A program made the position numbers and the translations under genes. A stretch of 64,000 bases of DNA from Blasia pusilla (Eukaryota > Marchantiophyta > Marchantiopsida > Blasiales): assembly GCA_050084515.1 (NCBI GenBank), contig CM114273.1, forward strand, positions 14,942,001 to 15,006,000, given 5' to 3'. Shown here in pieces: positions 47,560 through 60,469 of the stretch. Position 1 is the first letter of the stretch. Each line of letters opens with the position of its first letter. Below the pieces are notes generated by a model. The model was not told the DNA's origin, made no database searches, and saw only the letters and a list, made by a program, of their open reading frames with translations.

Positions 47560-50500
47560 TGGAAGTTTCATTGATGCATGACTATGTGTATTGCTTGGGG
47601 CTTGATATATTACAATGATAATAGGGGAAAATGGTGTTTGAGTTATAATTTTGCGATGGATTGGGCTCCATTCATCAATGGCCCCAATATCACTACCAAT
47701 AGGAAATTTTCCATATTACCCATAATGCTTCAAAGTTGTGATTTGATTTGATTTTCATTTGTTGGATATGGAACATATGTTTGATCTTAATTCAAAGAAG
47801 AAAATTCTTCAACACATGCCACTATTTATCCCAGCCTGAGTTGGAACTAAAGTTGCTAATGTGTAGAGGATAAATTAAAGTGGTAGCGAAGGGGAACAAG
47901 GGAGATGAGAGCTGTAGATCAAAGAAGAGCTTAACAACAGAGAGCAGAACGAGGAAGTCAAAGAAGGCAAAGGGCATCCAAAATGTGAGAAGGGCATTGA
48001 AGCGGAGGCCAATAAGGAACCTTTTAAGTAAGATTTCAAGAGGTGAGCTTTTACGCATCCAAGTTCTCAATTTTACTTGTAATCTATGGCTTGATCAAAG
48101 AGGAACGATCCAAACTTAAAACAAATCCCAAGTCATTGTACATGACTTGCTACAAGGATGTAAGAACTATTGCACTTCTTTGTAGCAATTAAGACCATGA
48201 CTAGAGAATCGAATGGTCTCTCATTGGTGTGAGCTATTGGTATCTATGTTATTTTTCCAAAACTTTGGGCAACTTTTTGGATTTAATGTTTGTGGAATCT
48301 TGAATTCATTTAAATATGAAATCTAGGATCTAAAGCAATGCAAGATCGAAGTGGTAATCCTTACATAACACAAGAGGCATTTCTTTTCTTCCTAACTTCC
48401 AAGTTAAGGACGAAACTGGACCTAAAAGAAACAACAACACTGTAGTTAATTTTATTATTTTCTTTTGCGGAAAATTGGATGACAGTCTCACATTGGCGCA
48501 TGCTTCATGCCTAATCAAAATGATCAGTTCCTTACCATCAAAACCTATGTACTCTTGGATGATCTCAAATTTGGCTCTATTTGTAGAGTTAGCAAGTACT
48601 TTGAGTTTCTATGGATATACTCTAGCCATGAAGATTTCATGGATGACACATTCTCAAGAACTTTTAGGATGTTACATACTTTTAAAAAAATCAACTAGTT
48701 TTGAGACGTTTCCAAATGTTTTAATCTTCAGCGATCCATATCTTCCAATTGGGATCGAGGCTACTTCTTATCCAACACATCACTAACAAGAATGCCCAAG
48801 CATTAACTATGCACAATAACCTACTCCCTGGCGGAAATGTCACGGGATGTATGTATTAATATGGCATTTCCAATGAACATGATTTTGAGGTTGTAGAGCA
48901 CATAAGAGATTAAGAAACGATAGAAGCACCAAAGTTCTGAACCAGTTGGTCCCTTTATTGGCTCAAATGTTGAATGTGGTGCATTTGGGTCAGTTCATGT
49001 ACATTTGTTTCAATCTACATGAGGCAAACTATGGTCTCTTTGAGTTTTTGGGCTAGTTTCTTTATGCTTTACTAGTGTTATAATTTCAAGCCTCATTCCC
49101 CTCTTGGATCCTTATGGACAAGAGAATTCATTTTTTGGACGATAAATTCACCAATTCTCTCGCTTATGTGTAGGAGTAGATTATGGGGTGAAAATTATTA
49201 CACTTGACAACAAAAGGTTGGATAATCATTATGCTTGTGTCTCTATGATCAAATGGAGAGGAGTTATAATTCGATAGATGTGATGGGGCAAGGCTGCGTT
49301 TGCAAAGACGATCGCCATAGTTTACTCTTCGAAGTTTTGAGGAAGGAGGCTTGTAAACAGCTCCATCATATTTAAGAAGTGAAATTATAGAGCTGGTAAA
49401 TATATGGAGAGTTGATGGTGTACAAGACCATCAAATGATAGTGAGTATGCTCATTGGGGACAATATATTTGGGGAGCAGTACAACAACAACTCATCGATT
49501 TACTGGAGAAGAATGCGCAAGTTACATATGTAGGAGCATATCTTGTTCATTAATTTGTGACTATTTAAGGAGTGAGATCAAAAGGGGATTTGTAGAGTTA
49601 TTTAAATGAAGAGGTAGTAGTTATATCGGAAGAAGAGGAAGAAGCAAAAAAGATTCAAGAAGAGGTTCTGAAACCTTCTTCTACAATGAAGAGAAGACGA
49701 TCCACTAGAGTGCTTCAAAAAGATAAAGTTGTGGAAGTGGTTCACTTGGATGACACAAACGAGGTTCAAGTGGCTATCTTGGTGTCACTTGGTCAGGATA
49801 TTCAAGAAGAGCCTGTTGTTTGGGAGATGAAGATAGCACTTATCGAGTTGGAGGATAACTGGGGTAGAGTGATGGCCTAAAGATTGAATGGTGAGATGGA
49901 AGAAAGCAATATTGACAACGTCCCAAAAGGTTTTGATAAGGAGAAAAAATTAACTTGTATCGAGATGGATGATGTTAAAGAATCCAACTATGAGAAAGAT
50001 ACGTCTTCCTTATTAGAGACTCAAAGCCTCTAGATACGATGGATGAATTTCCAATGAGATTTTCTATTATCACACCAAAGACTCTCGTAGGGCAAGATAC
50101 AAACCCAATTTTTTAGGGAGTAAGAAACATTCAAGATCATTTTTTTGCTGAGAGCAATTACTGCACAGAATCTAGTCTTAGAAACACAAGCTAAAAATTT
50201 ACGGATTATTTCAGATTATAATTAACACGAATGGTTGTGGTTGATTTCATGTCTTGGACTTTAAACCATAGAGTATGTCCGAGAAATTCAAAAAAACAAG
50301 AAGATCAAGAAGTTGAATTAATCGCTAGCAACAACCTTATACGTAGTTAGTTTTCCTCTGTTCTACGTTCAACCTTATGATGACTAGGGAAAGCAATAGC
50401 CTATGAAAAAAAAACTTGGACCAGATGGGTCGCTTCTGGAAGATGCGATCATGAGAGATGCATAATGCTTGAAATCGATGGTCTGGAAAAAATACAAGTG

Positions 50501-51700
50501 GATGCAACATTTCTACTTCTTCACTTGGAATGGGAATCACAAATTCATGGTATGGTGGAGGTTGCAACAGAGTGCCCAAATTCATTGGATATGCACTCTT
50601 TTGTGAAGAAAATTCTTCTTCTTCCATTTTCGAATCGCATGGCCATGCAATCAATGAATATTTTAGTAGTTCTTCTTATAATCAATAGAGTTTGACATCA
50701 ATTTTCCTTGCCATTCTTATCATGGAAAAAGTCTAAGATCCATTCCGTTGGATTGCGATGAGTTGAACGTAAGAAATATGAGGTGTTTGTTCCCTCTCAC
50801 GATTAGAAAGATTGCAGCTCGTGGATATATCTTTGACAGGATGCCAAGATTAGATTCCTTGACATTCTTATTATGGAAAGAGTCTGAGATGCTACCCATC
50901 GGATTTTGAAGGGTTGCCCATAGGCAATATAAAGTGTTTGTCTCCTCTTACTTTAAGTGAAGATTGCAGATTGTTGGACTCCACTGGATTGTAGAGGAAA
51001 ATTTTGAGGTAATTCATTTTTGTTACGTGGAACTATGGGTTGCAACGCATCAGGTTTTGACACGTTGCACTAAGCAGATGAGTGGGCTAGAAATTTAAGT
51101 TTCATCAACTTGCACTTGTAACCTATAGGAATCCGACGGTTTTTATGTTGAATAATTTCAGATGGAAAAGATGGTTGGTTGGTAGGATTATAACTAAATG
51201 GAACATCACCCACCTCTAGATCTAGAAATGTGATTGAGTAAAGGTCTTTACAACACATCTTGGATGGTATAAAGGATTTTTGGGAGAAAATACCATCAAG
51301 GAGATGCTTACCAAAGGAGAAAAAATTAAGAAGAAGACTTGGGTGAATTCTCATATTTCCTAAGATGTTGCTATCATAATTCTTTGGTGGTCAAAGATTC
51401 AAGAAGTCTAAAGAAGTGTTAATCTTAAGCTTGAACAGAGAAAAAATTGAACTAGATCTTAAAGGGCTAAGTTTATTTAGGCTACAGTATCGATAGCTAC
51501 AAATTACACGATGAGAAAGATGTAGAGATGCATTGCTTTGCTTAACCCAAAACTTAGACCTAACTTCTACAAGGATTTGAAAGTTTTAATCAAACATCGG
51601 CGAAAGAAAAATATAAATCCACATGGCCAAATCAGAGAGAAGTTTTATCAGATCCATAGGTTTGCTTTGTCATGGATCTCCGAGTTCATAAGCATTAGAT
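47560..51700. other. intergenic DNA without a supported gene
   Basis: About 4 kb. ORFs near 47880-48119, 48475-48786, 49686-49880 and 50337-50654 lack recognised domains. The basic ORF near 49620-49880 is preceded by a glutamate-rich frame and may be an old retroelement coding remnant, but this cannot be shown here. Confidence 0.35.
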
Positions 51701-51725
51701 TGATGAAAATAGTCTTGAAGGAACT

Positions 51726-51787
51726 CAAGTGGAGAAGAAAGTTGCTCATCACCCTAGCGGGTGATGAGCAACTTTCTTCTCCACTTG
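51726..51787. repeat. 29-bp perfect inverted repeat with 4-nt loop
   Basis: Arms 51726-51754 and 51759-51787 are exact reverse complements (starting caagtggagaagaaagttgc) around loop tagc. It is the strongest foldback in the window. Confidence 0.95.
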
Positions 51788-51864
51788 TACCCTCACATGG
51801 GTTGAGGGAATGATCTTTCTAGGATGCCTTGCATCTTCATGAGAATTAAATAATGGATTGTAAA

Positions 51865-51901
51865 TTCCTCAATTCTAATCCATACAATTAGAATTGAGGA
51901 A
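51865..51901. repeat. 15-bp perfect inverted repeat
   Basis: The arms ttcctcaattctaat (51865-51879) and its reverse complement (51887-51901) flank a 7-nt loop, 78 bp after the 29-bp hairpin. Confidence 0.9.
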
Positions 51902-51965
51902 GGTGAACCAAATTTCACAAGACGTCAATATGAAATCGGTCGAAGAATTTGAATTTAATGGTTGG

Positions 51966-51967
<2 letters not shown>

Positions 51968-52036
<69 letters not shown>
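51968..52036 (+). repeat. (CT)n microsatellite
   Basis: A pure CT run of 69 bases. It causes Leu-Ser and Arg-Glu repeat ORFs that are not genes. Confidence 0.95.
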
Positions 52037-52041
<5 letters not shown>

Positions 52042-52440
52042 AAACCAAACCCACTCTCGTAATGAGAGGCTTGGGTTACTGACAAGGCAAGGAGGACTAT
52101 AGATGTGCCGACTCATACCAAGAGGTTCAACAAAGAGATTGAGTTCCAAAGTTCTCTCTCCTTGGTTATATCCCATTCCTTCTCCAAAGCTCTAGTCATG
52201 GTAATCTATGCTTGCATATGACCTCCTTGGTTCTTGATATACTGTAGGGGATCAAGGGCTAATTGTCAAAGTGGAAAGTCAACTATAAACACAACAATAA
52301 CTTACCCAAAATAGTAAGTCTCTCTATATAGCTCCAAATGAACTGAAATGAAGGGGAAACTTGCTCTCTCGCGTAAACCAAGACCCTGACAGTTCATCGT
52401 TGATCTCTTGAGGTTTTCCTACAATATCACCAATCCCAAA
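52037..52440 (+). repeat. dispersed repeat family A, copy 3
   Basis: Starts beside the CT run with ccaaccaaaccaaaccca and matches copy 4 through gagaggcttgggtta, ggcaaggaggactatag, aagaggttcaacaaagaga, ctccttggttcttga, aaagtcaactata and gaaggggaaac. Confidence 0.75.
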
Positions 52441-53320
52441 GATGCTTTGTTATAAACTTGTCTAGATATTTTGGTATTCAATTGTTTTGACGTTCAAATG
52501 CCATGAGTTAGTATGGTATCTTGTGTGTTTATGCATGTATTTGATGACAACGATCTATGTTGTGTAGTGCAAAACAACACACCATATAGAGCATTAGTGG
52601 GAAAGAACCAACCCAAAATCGAAAAACAGAAAAAATCTGTGATAAAATTAGAGTGGGCTTGTAGGTTGGCGAAAAGTTAGATACGGATGCGATCATGGGT
52701 ACATGTGATAAGATAAGATAAGAATACTAAAGTCCAAATAAGATTGTGTCACCCTAGAAGAAGAGGCCACGTGGAATAAAGATTGGTAGATTTGATTTAT
52801 TTTCATTACACCTATCTCTAAGTATATAAATAAATAAGATAGGCCTAGAGGGACATTCTACCTTTGTGAAATTCTAGAGTGGGCTTATGAACTTCAGATT
52901 TTCAACTTACGCTATTGGGAAGAAAAGTACAAAGATATGAACATGCCCTTTGGATTGTGACTGGATCCCCATAAGACTTGGATGGTTGATTTATTGATAG
53001 CAGATTTTCCCTTAGCAATGAGGCCATGGGATGACAATCCATGGGAGAGGAGAAACTTCAGCATTGGAACATCTTTCTAATGTATGATCACATTGCGCTT
53101 CTATTTTCTTTTGCCAATACCTACAAGAATCAAAGAAAGTTAGGAACATTTTTGTTGATAAATAGGGAGACTGGATCATAGACTAGAGTTTTGAGATTAG
53201 TTAGTGAAAGAAAATATGATGTAATGATCTAATTTATAGAAGGATGTAAAATAGAAAGTGCATTTTTATTTCAAAAGGAACCAATTGATGTTCTATTGAA
53301 ATGGTTAAATCGAAGAATAA
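52441..53320. other. intergenic DNA
   Basis: AT-rich; no gene or element recognised. Confidence 0.4.
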
Positions 53321-53326
53321 ATGGTT

Positions 53327-55110
53327 TTGCAACTTGTCAGATTCCAATATGTTGCAAATATTTTATCCGCTTAAACATGCATGCAAATGGTTTTGTGACC
53401 CACTCCTTGCAACCTATCGGATTTCGAGAGCATGCATATTTGAGTCTTTTTCCATGTTTACTTATTGATCCTCCACTTCTTTCAATCCCCACATTTACAA
53501 CCTGAGAATTTCCTACATATTGCTCTAGAAGACAATCGTGCCTTTCTTACAACTCCCTTTGTACTATTTATTTCCAATATCTTGTCAATTTCAAACAAGT
53601 TGCAATTAATGAGAGTCTATGATTAATTGCACATAAGAACATCTCATCTACTCTCTTAAGACTTCTCATACCCTAAATTTTTGTTGAAGTCTAGTAAGTA
53701 TTTTTAGCTGCTAGTCAAATTTCAACGTATTGCAAGAAAATACTTCACTTGTGTATTCCATGTGCAACTTTTTTTGCTCTCCTCTTTTCTATCTGCATAT
53801 CTTTTATGAATTCTTATTACATGTGCTTGTGTCCTCTCCTCCTCTTTCTCACCCCACCGTTTGAGCCTTCGCAATAGGTTTTCTTTCTTCTCTTATTTCC
53901 TCTCAACAAGGTGTTAATCATTTTATGATCCATTCCTTGGAAGATGTGGGATTCTGACAACTTGCAAGTTTGAGTTCTTCTCTGTGTTAGCTCCGGAATC
54001 CTCCATTTCTTTGAACTTCTTTCCATCCCCACATTTGCAACTTGTGATTTTTCAACATGTCGCAATGGAAGATAGACGCTTCTTTCTTCCAACTCCCTCT
54101 TCAACATTCATTTCCTACAACCTGTCGAAAAAGTTGCAAGGAATGACTACTAGAGTCAATGATTAACTGCCCATGAGAATGCCCCCTTCTGCTCTTATAA
54201 GACTCCTTAAACCCCCAGTTTTTAAAAGATTAAGTTTGAGCCTTTTTATGAAGTTTAACGTTTCTTCTCAATTCTCTTCCATTCATCCATTACTTAGCCG
54301 AGTCCTATGAGTCATTCCAAGAAATTGCAAGATACCAAACTCTTTTCTAACCTATCCAATGGTTGCCAAAACACTCTTTGGTCAAGTTGTAAGGACGAAT
54401 CATTATCATGAATTCTTATTATACATGAATTGTCATTTTACACGAATATTCTAAAGAGGATCTGTTGCATATGTTGTTTTTTAAATTCCATTAGGTATCT
54501 TTTTGCTACTCATCATGATCAGATTTTGCCACATGGCAAGAAGGTATTTTTTATGTTTTTATTTTATGAATTTCTCTTGTGGAGTGTTAGGAAGGCCTCT
54601 ATCCTCTCCTCCGCTTTCATGCAAACTCCATTCTTTTCAAAAAAGTAAAACTTTGAGCCTTCTCAACCTTTCCTCTCTTCATTATCAATATGTAATATTC
54701 TAACCGCTTGCAATGGGAGAGAGTCTCTCTTCTCTTCAAATTCCCTGTCAATATTCATTTCTTGCAATATGTTGGATTCCGAAGAGTTGTATGGAAGAAC
54801 TACTACAATCCATGAGTAACGGCCTATTAGAATGTCCCCTCTCCTTTCTTGAGACTCCTTAAACCCTCAATCTTTTTTACAAAAGAAACGTTTCAGCCTT
54901 CTCAAGATGTTTCAACTTACCTCTATCCCTTTGTAAATTTTCCAATGTTGATAGGTTGCAATGGAACTATCCATTATTAACATCAATAACTCTGTCAAAT
55001 TTTGACAAGTTGTTATGAATGAATATGGGAGTCTTGGATTAAGAGCCTATCATCCTATCTCCTTTTGTCTATTGAGAATTATGAAACCCTTCACTCCTTA
55101 AGTCTCACTA
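53327..55110 (+). repeat. decayed tandem array and TTGCAA-rich block 3
   Basis: At least three or four diverged units share an ordered set: a pyrimidine-rich stretch with catttgcaacttg-type words, cttccaactccct, attcatttcc, ttgcaa plus gaatga, gagtcaatgattaactgc, catgagaatg and agactccttaaaccc. The closing word falls near 53657, 54200, 54860 and 55076, so unit length varies from about 220 to 660 bp through indels. Twelve TTGCAA hexamers occur in the block. Confidence 0.6.
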
Positions 55111-57204
55111 CTCACTTGTCTTTTCAAGCTCAAGAATTCTAGACCTCCGATTCCCTTGATAATCTCAGTATAGTTTGAGCACTTTTTTATTGTTGTGATG
55201 GTTCTACAATGATGTAATTCCCTCCTATTCATATGCCTTGTAGACAATGTGATTTAAGCATGCTAGAGATATCGATGGTCTTCAAGGTTCAAAACAATTC
55301 TCCATGTCAAAAAATGATGATACTTTATTCCACAATCCGTTCCACTAAAAACTCCCTTTTAAACATTTCTTGCATTTCAAGAAGAGGAGGATATCATAAA
55401 TGAGAAGAAAATTTGAAGAACGATTAATGATTTTGTTCTTTTTTTTAGAGAAAATCTCCTCTCTTGCTTTCTCCTACCAAAATACTAGCCCCCGTAAATG
55501 ACTAAGGAAGCTTGGTCTGTTTCCTAGCTTTCCCTCTCAATGGATCCAACTCTATGGCTGCTCCATAGTTAATGGGGGCACTTACCTGCATTTTTGTAGC
55601 CTTGCACATCCAACCTGGAACCTCCGTGTCTCTAACTGCTCAATATGAGTCCATGCCACTAATCTAACATCAAGAAACCTCAACACCATTGTAGTAATTT
55701 GCTACTATAAATGCTCTATCTAAGCAGACATCTCTACCTATTCCCATAGGCCCCCTTGACTTATCTAGGTGGCGGATCTCTACCTCTTCCAAGGTCCCAT
55801 CTACCTCCCCCACAAACTTATCCAATTCCTCGTCCTCCTCCGAGACCAACTAGACCGCCAAGTCGCTTTGGTGCCCTCTCTAACACTAAATATCAACATC
55901 ATTTAAGATGAAGGCTAAAACATCTAGCACACGTCTACCCATACCATTGTGAATGATCAGATTAAAACACTCCTCTGGGAACCCATCTACTCCAAGGTTG
56001 CACAGAAACGGAAAAATCCAAACATATCCATGAACATGATGCTCGAGTACCCGCGGCCTGCATCCGAGCCCGACCGCCAAGCCCGTAGCGGGCATCCAGG
56101 CTGGTTGAGCTCGCATTGGTTTTATGGCCTATGGCCAAGATAGCAGGGACGTCTCAAGCCCACATAGAGCCCGCACATGGTGGGTCATGCCCCCATTGGG
56201 CAGGCTCCAAGCTCGCGCATGTTGAGCTCTCAGCCACAAATTGAGTGCCAGATTGGTTAGCCCGGGTGCTCGCTACAGGCTTGGCGAGCTTAGGTGTGGG
56301 GCACGAGTACCCTTGCCCTCATGGACATGTTCGTCCTAGGGACTGCACACCGAATTTTTTAGTGTGCAACTCTGATATACTCCCACAGGTTGAGGCACGT
56401 GTCCACTACCGTGATGAGTGCAATCTTGGTGAAAATAGGCTCCACCACATGCCCAAATAATAACTTATAGCTATTGTTGACCCGCACATGATAGCAAAGC
56501 TTGTTGTGGCACATGCTCTCATTCAAATCCCTAGGCTCGCGGTACCATACTCTTCTTTTGAGATACATGTTGCTATAGTGGTGATAGAGGCATCAATCGC
56601 ATCTCTTATGCGTAACTCAAAGCTGCTACACTCTCCTCAACCATGTTGGGCTCAATGCACTCAACCATCTCAAATACATCTCTTAAAGGAAGTCAAGTGT
56701 GGTGTACAAGTATCGCATTCCTTATTCGTTTTAGCAAGTCTTGCTCTAGTATCCCATATCTTGCCTAAACGTCTATGGCCTCCCTCACCCTTGAGTGACA
56801 CTAATCTAATAATAAAAGCGAGTAAACACCTCTTGAAAACTCTCTATGGCGCCCACATGGAATTCATGGATGCCCTACAACTTGTAAGTCCATACGTCTT
56901 GATAGTTCCTCTATAACTCCGCAAAGAACTCAATCACAAGGTTGAACTTAGGACAAGCCCGACTAGACAATACAACTGTTGTAGACCAACTCATCCTACA
57001 TAACTCTCACTAGTGGCAAAGGAAGTTGCCTCCCCTAGCTTCTCTCCTTCATGTGGAAACGGCTCAATCCATGATATATAATATGGGTTATAGTAGAGTC
57101 TCCAGGCTTCAATCTCGTACGCGAAACTAGCCTGTGGGAAAACTCTTGGTAGTCATCCATGGAATCAACCCTATGGTTGAACCTAGATTGAGCTCTAGAT
57201 GTTG
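55111..57204. other. intergenic DNA, part GC-richer
   Basis: 56.03-56.35 kb is GC-richer (ccgcggcc, gcccgtagcgggc). ORFs at 56359-56568 (-) and 56488-56916 (+) are unrecognised. No gene supported. Confidence 0.35.
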
Positions 57205-57552
57205 GAATCAAGATTGCATGTGGACAAAGTCCGTGTCCGCAGACATGTCCATGTCTATGGACTTACGTCCGTCCTATGGAAGAACTCGTCGATATGGACC
57301 CCCACCTTCTCTTTCTTTCTCATTCCCCCCACTTGCTTTTATGTTCCATACTCTCCCGTTTCTTCCTCTCTCCTCCTCCACTCCTTCTTCAGTCCTTCCC
57401 CTCTTATTCCCCCACTCACCCTTATACTACCTTCCATCACGAACTATAAGTGTGGGTCCCACATCTTGCAATCCATGTCCGTGGACATTTCCGAACTTAT
57501 TCGTCCATGTCCGTCCTAGGGATGGACCTTTCCGTTTTTTGGAACCATGGTT
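57205..57552 (+). repeat. dispersed repeat family B, copy 3
   Basis: The longest copy. It starts aagtccgtgtccgcagacat and ends catgtccgtcctagggatgg followed by gaaccatgg. The left end contains nested inverted words (aagtcc...ggactt; agacatgtccatgtct). Confidence 0.65.
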
Positions 57553-60469
57553 GGAACATACTGTTCCATGTTGTGAAGGGCACTAGAAGGAAGGTTTTGT
57601 TTAGACACAACATTTACAACTAAGTGTAGTTCTACATTACTAATTAGAGTTGATGACTACAATTTATAACTAAGAAACATGTAGTGTCAAAGGACTCGTC
57701 ATTATATTGGTCTAGTTGCATATTTACAAATCAAAAAGCCTACATGAAATTGTCAAAGCGTGGATAATATTGCAATTGTACACCAAATCCATCCCAATCA
57801 TCAATAATACTATGATGACATGGCAATGGCCAAATGATGATGTGGATTACAATCATGCACACTCCATGTGCTGATAGTTTTATTCTTAGTTGTTTTTAAA
57901 AAATAATATCCAAAACTTCAATGCATCGTTAGAAACTATTTGTCTAATTTTTCCAGGTGGCATACGAGATTCCTAAATGTGGTTGTCATAGGGTTATGTT
58001 CCAACACGTGTCTATCAAGAATGGTCGTTGATATATGTAGTTGTATTTTAGATATGAATTAGATTTTTCACAGACAACTACTAGCCTACCACACATTAAC
58101 ATTATCAACTATAGAAGGAAGAGTTACACATTTAGATACAAAATCCACTAAATTATTAAACCAAACCTAAAAAAAAAGGGACAAACGATGGTAACAGGGG
58201 TAGAACATGTAGTTACTCTTGCCTAATGTACGGTGTATCCAACTATACAAGTCACTAATGCTACTACCTCTATGATGACATCATGGATCACCGTTCATTC
58301 TCCACCATTTGTATGTTGGAGAATGTGGATACCCTTTGCATCAAAAGGCTTCTGAGCCGCTTCTCGTATACAAAATTAGGCAGACCTAGAAGAAAAATGG
58401 GGAAGTCCAAGGTGTAATCGTAGAGTTGTAAAGAATATAATTTGTGAAATATGGAAGAATCATTGGATTTGCAAAGCCATTTTCCGCCTCTTATACTCGC
58501 ACATGAACGTAGACAAGCTTGACGAATGTTAGAGGATGTCTGAGAGAGAATACTAGAAATTTTTATTTGGTGCAAATTCTCATAAATAAGCTTTAAAGTC
58601 AATAAAACACTGATATAATCAATTGATTGAAAAGGGATAGAGTTTCTTGTGTAGCGAGAGGAAGAAAAGTTCAAGAAGATCTTAGTTGTTGGAAAAGGAG
58701 TATCACAAAGAAGATAGGTGCATCTCCTTTGAGAAATCTTGAAATCACAATTGGGGTAACCAAGTGCGAATTCCACAAAAAAATTGTTGGTGAAGGTACA
58801 ATTGTGGAGGAAAGCCCTTCACCTCCAAAAGAAATAGGTAAAATAGCTTGCATTGAAGCCAAGAAAATATCCACTGCCTTAAATGTAGTCAAACCAAGAA
58901 GCTCCTTGAAGGTTGTCTCGGTAGAAGTGTTAAAAGAGTTTATTCAATGAGATGGGAAGACAAATGCCAAGATATACGTCGAAGAAAAAATTAGGAGAGA
59001 ATGATATGAGAATCCCATAAGCCACTTGGAGATCCTCTAGATGAGTTAATATATGAAGTCATTGATTCATCACTTAAGAAGTCATTTAAAGTCACACTTG
59101 AAAATCTTGAAAATTAATTAAACTAGATATTTTAAACCAAGGCTATAGTTAAATTTTAAAAATACGATTTTTTATTAATTACAAGGCTCCATGATTTGGA
59201 CTACAATTAATCATAATAATTTCACCTAAAATGGATTAAAAGGAATTAATTGAAGAGATTAACCATACTCATACAATTTCAAAAAAAAATCATCATGTGA
59301 AAATTAATTTTTCCCCAATTACCACGTGTTTGCAAATAAAAAAAAGGCACGATGGATATTTGATTTTGAAAATCTATATCATTACTAAAGAATGCTTTCT
59401 TGATTTGCAAACATTTTGATATGACAAGTGGCAACCAAATATTAAGAAAATGTTTTCTATTCAGCAGATAATAAGAATATATTTTCCTTTATATGTACAA
59501 AAAAACATTTTTACAATATGATTAGTTAGTTCACTCCCTTAGTCTCGATACACTAATATTTCTTTAAATCAATTCACAATAAAAAACAAAATTTATGGAA
59601 AAAAAGTTAGTTTTGTGCATAAGATATGCCACATATACTAGTGGGAGTAGAGGGTTCGGATATCAAAAGAGGTTAAAAGGGAGAATGACACGTGTTCACC
59701 AATTGGAGGATGGTACTAGCATAAGAACACTCTCCCATAATAATCTATATTATTATTGAATATTTTTTTATTTAAAAACACGTGTTTATTAATCCTTATT
59801 AAACACATGATAATAAGAAAAAATATTTCCATCTTTATTAAAAAAAAAGATATATTACAAAATTAGTTCAGTCCCGACTCCCGCTGGTATATAGATTGTG
59901 GAGATAGACTTGCAATAAACACCGCCATTAGTACATAATTTCTTATTGTGATATTAATTGTATTTATTTTATTGAGAGAAAATATTAATACAAGTAGATA
60001 AATTTTATATCTTTTTCAAAATTTTATTTTGAGATTTATTGATAATCATGACAAAAGCAAGACCAATAGGAAATGAAAAACTACCTAAATCAAAAGGTAG
60101 TCTCACACAATCAATGATATACTTGGAATAAAGACTCAATCTCCAATGGTCTTGCCTGTGACAATTTCGACATTAATGACATGAATCCACTCACACATTG
60201 GAACGATGGTTATGGCAGCCCACGAAAATTATCACAACTTCACGCTCAGATGATGAAATTGCGCACTATTTCTTCCACGGCGTGGAAAACTTCCCGATCT
60301 AGGACATTGTCAAAAAGAATTCTCCAGTAAATCTTCCACCAGAAATTGACAGGAATTGTTGTGCAACCCAACGTCTCTTCTCCTACAGATATTTTGGCAG
60401 CGTTTCCGCGCTCATTTCTCCCAAAAAAATTTGCAAACATGTAAACGCAAAAACTAGCAAGCACCAACA
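57553..60469. other. AT-rich intergenic DNA
   Basis: No supported gene. An ORF at 58627-58950 (+) has coding-like amino-acid use but no recognised domain and overlaps equally long antisense ORFs. 59.1-60.1 kb is extremely AT-rich. Confidence 0.35.

Noticed and set aside
53327-55110. CRISPR-like or satellite array
   Set aside because: Repeat units are too long, too diverged and uneven for a CRISPR, and the DNA is clearly eukaryotic; kept only as a decayed tandem array.
58627-58950. 107-aa plus-strand ORF
   Set aside because: Coding-like composition, but no domain, no promoter context and strong antisense ORFs; insufficient support.
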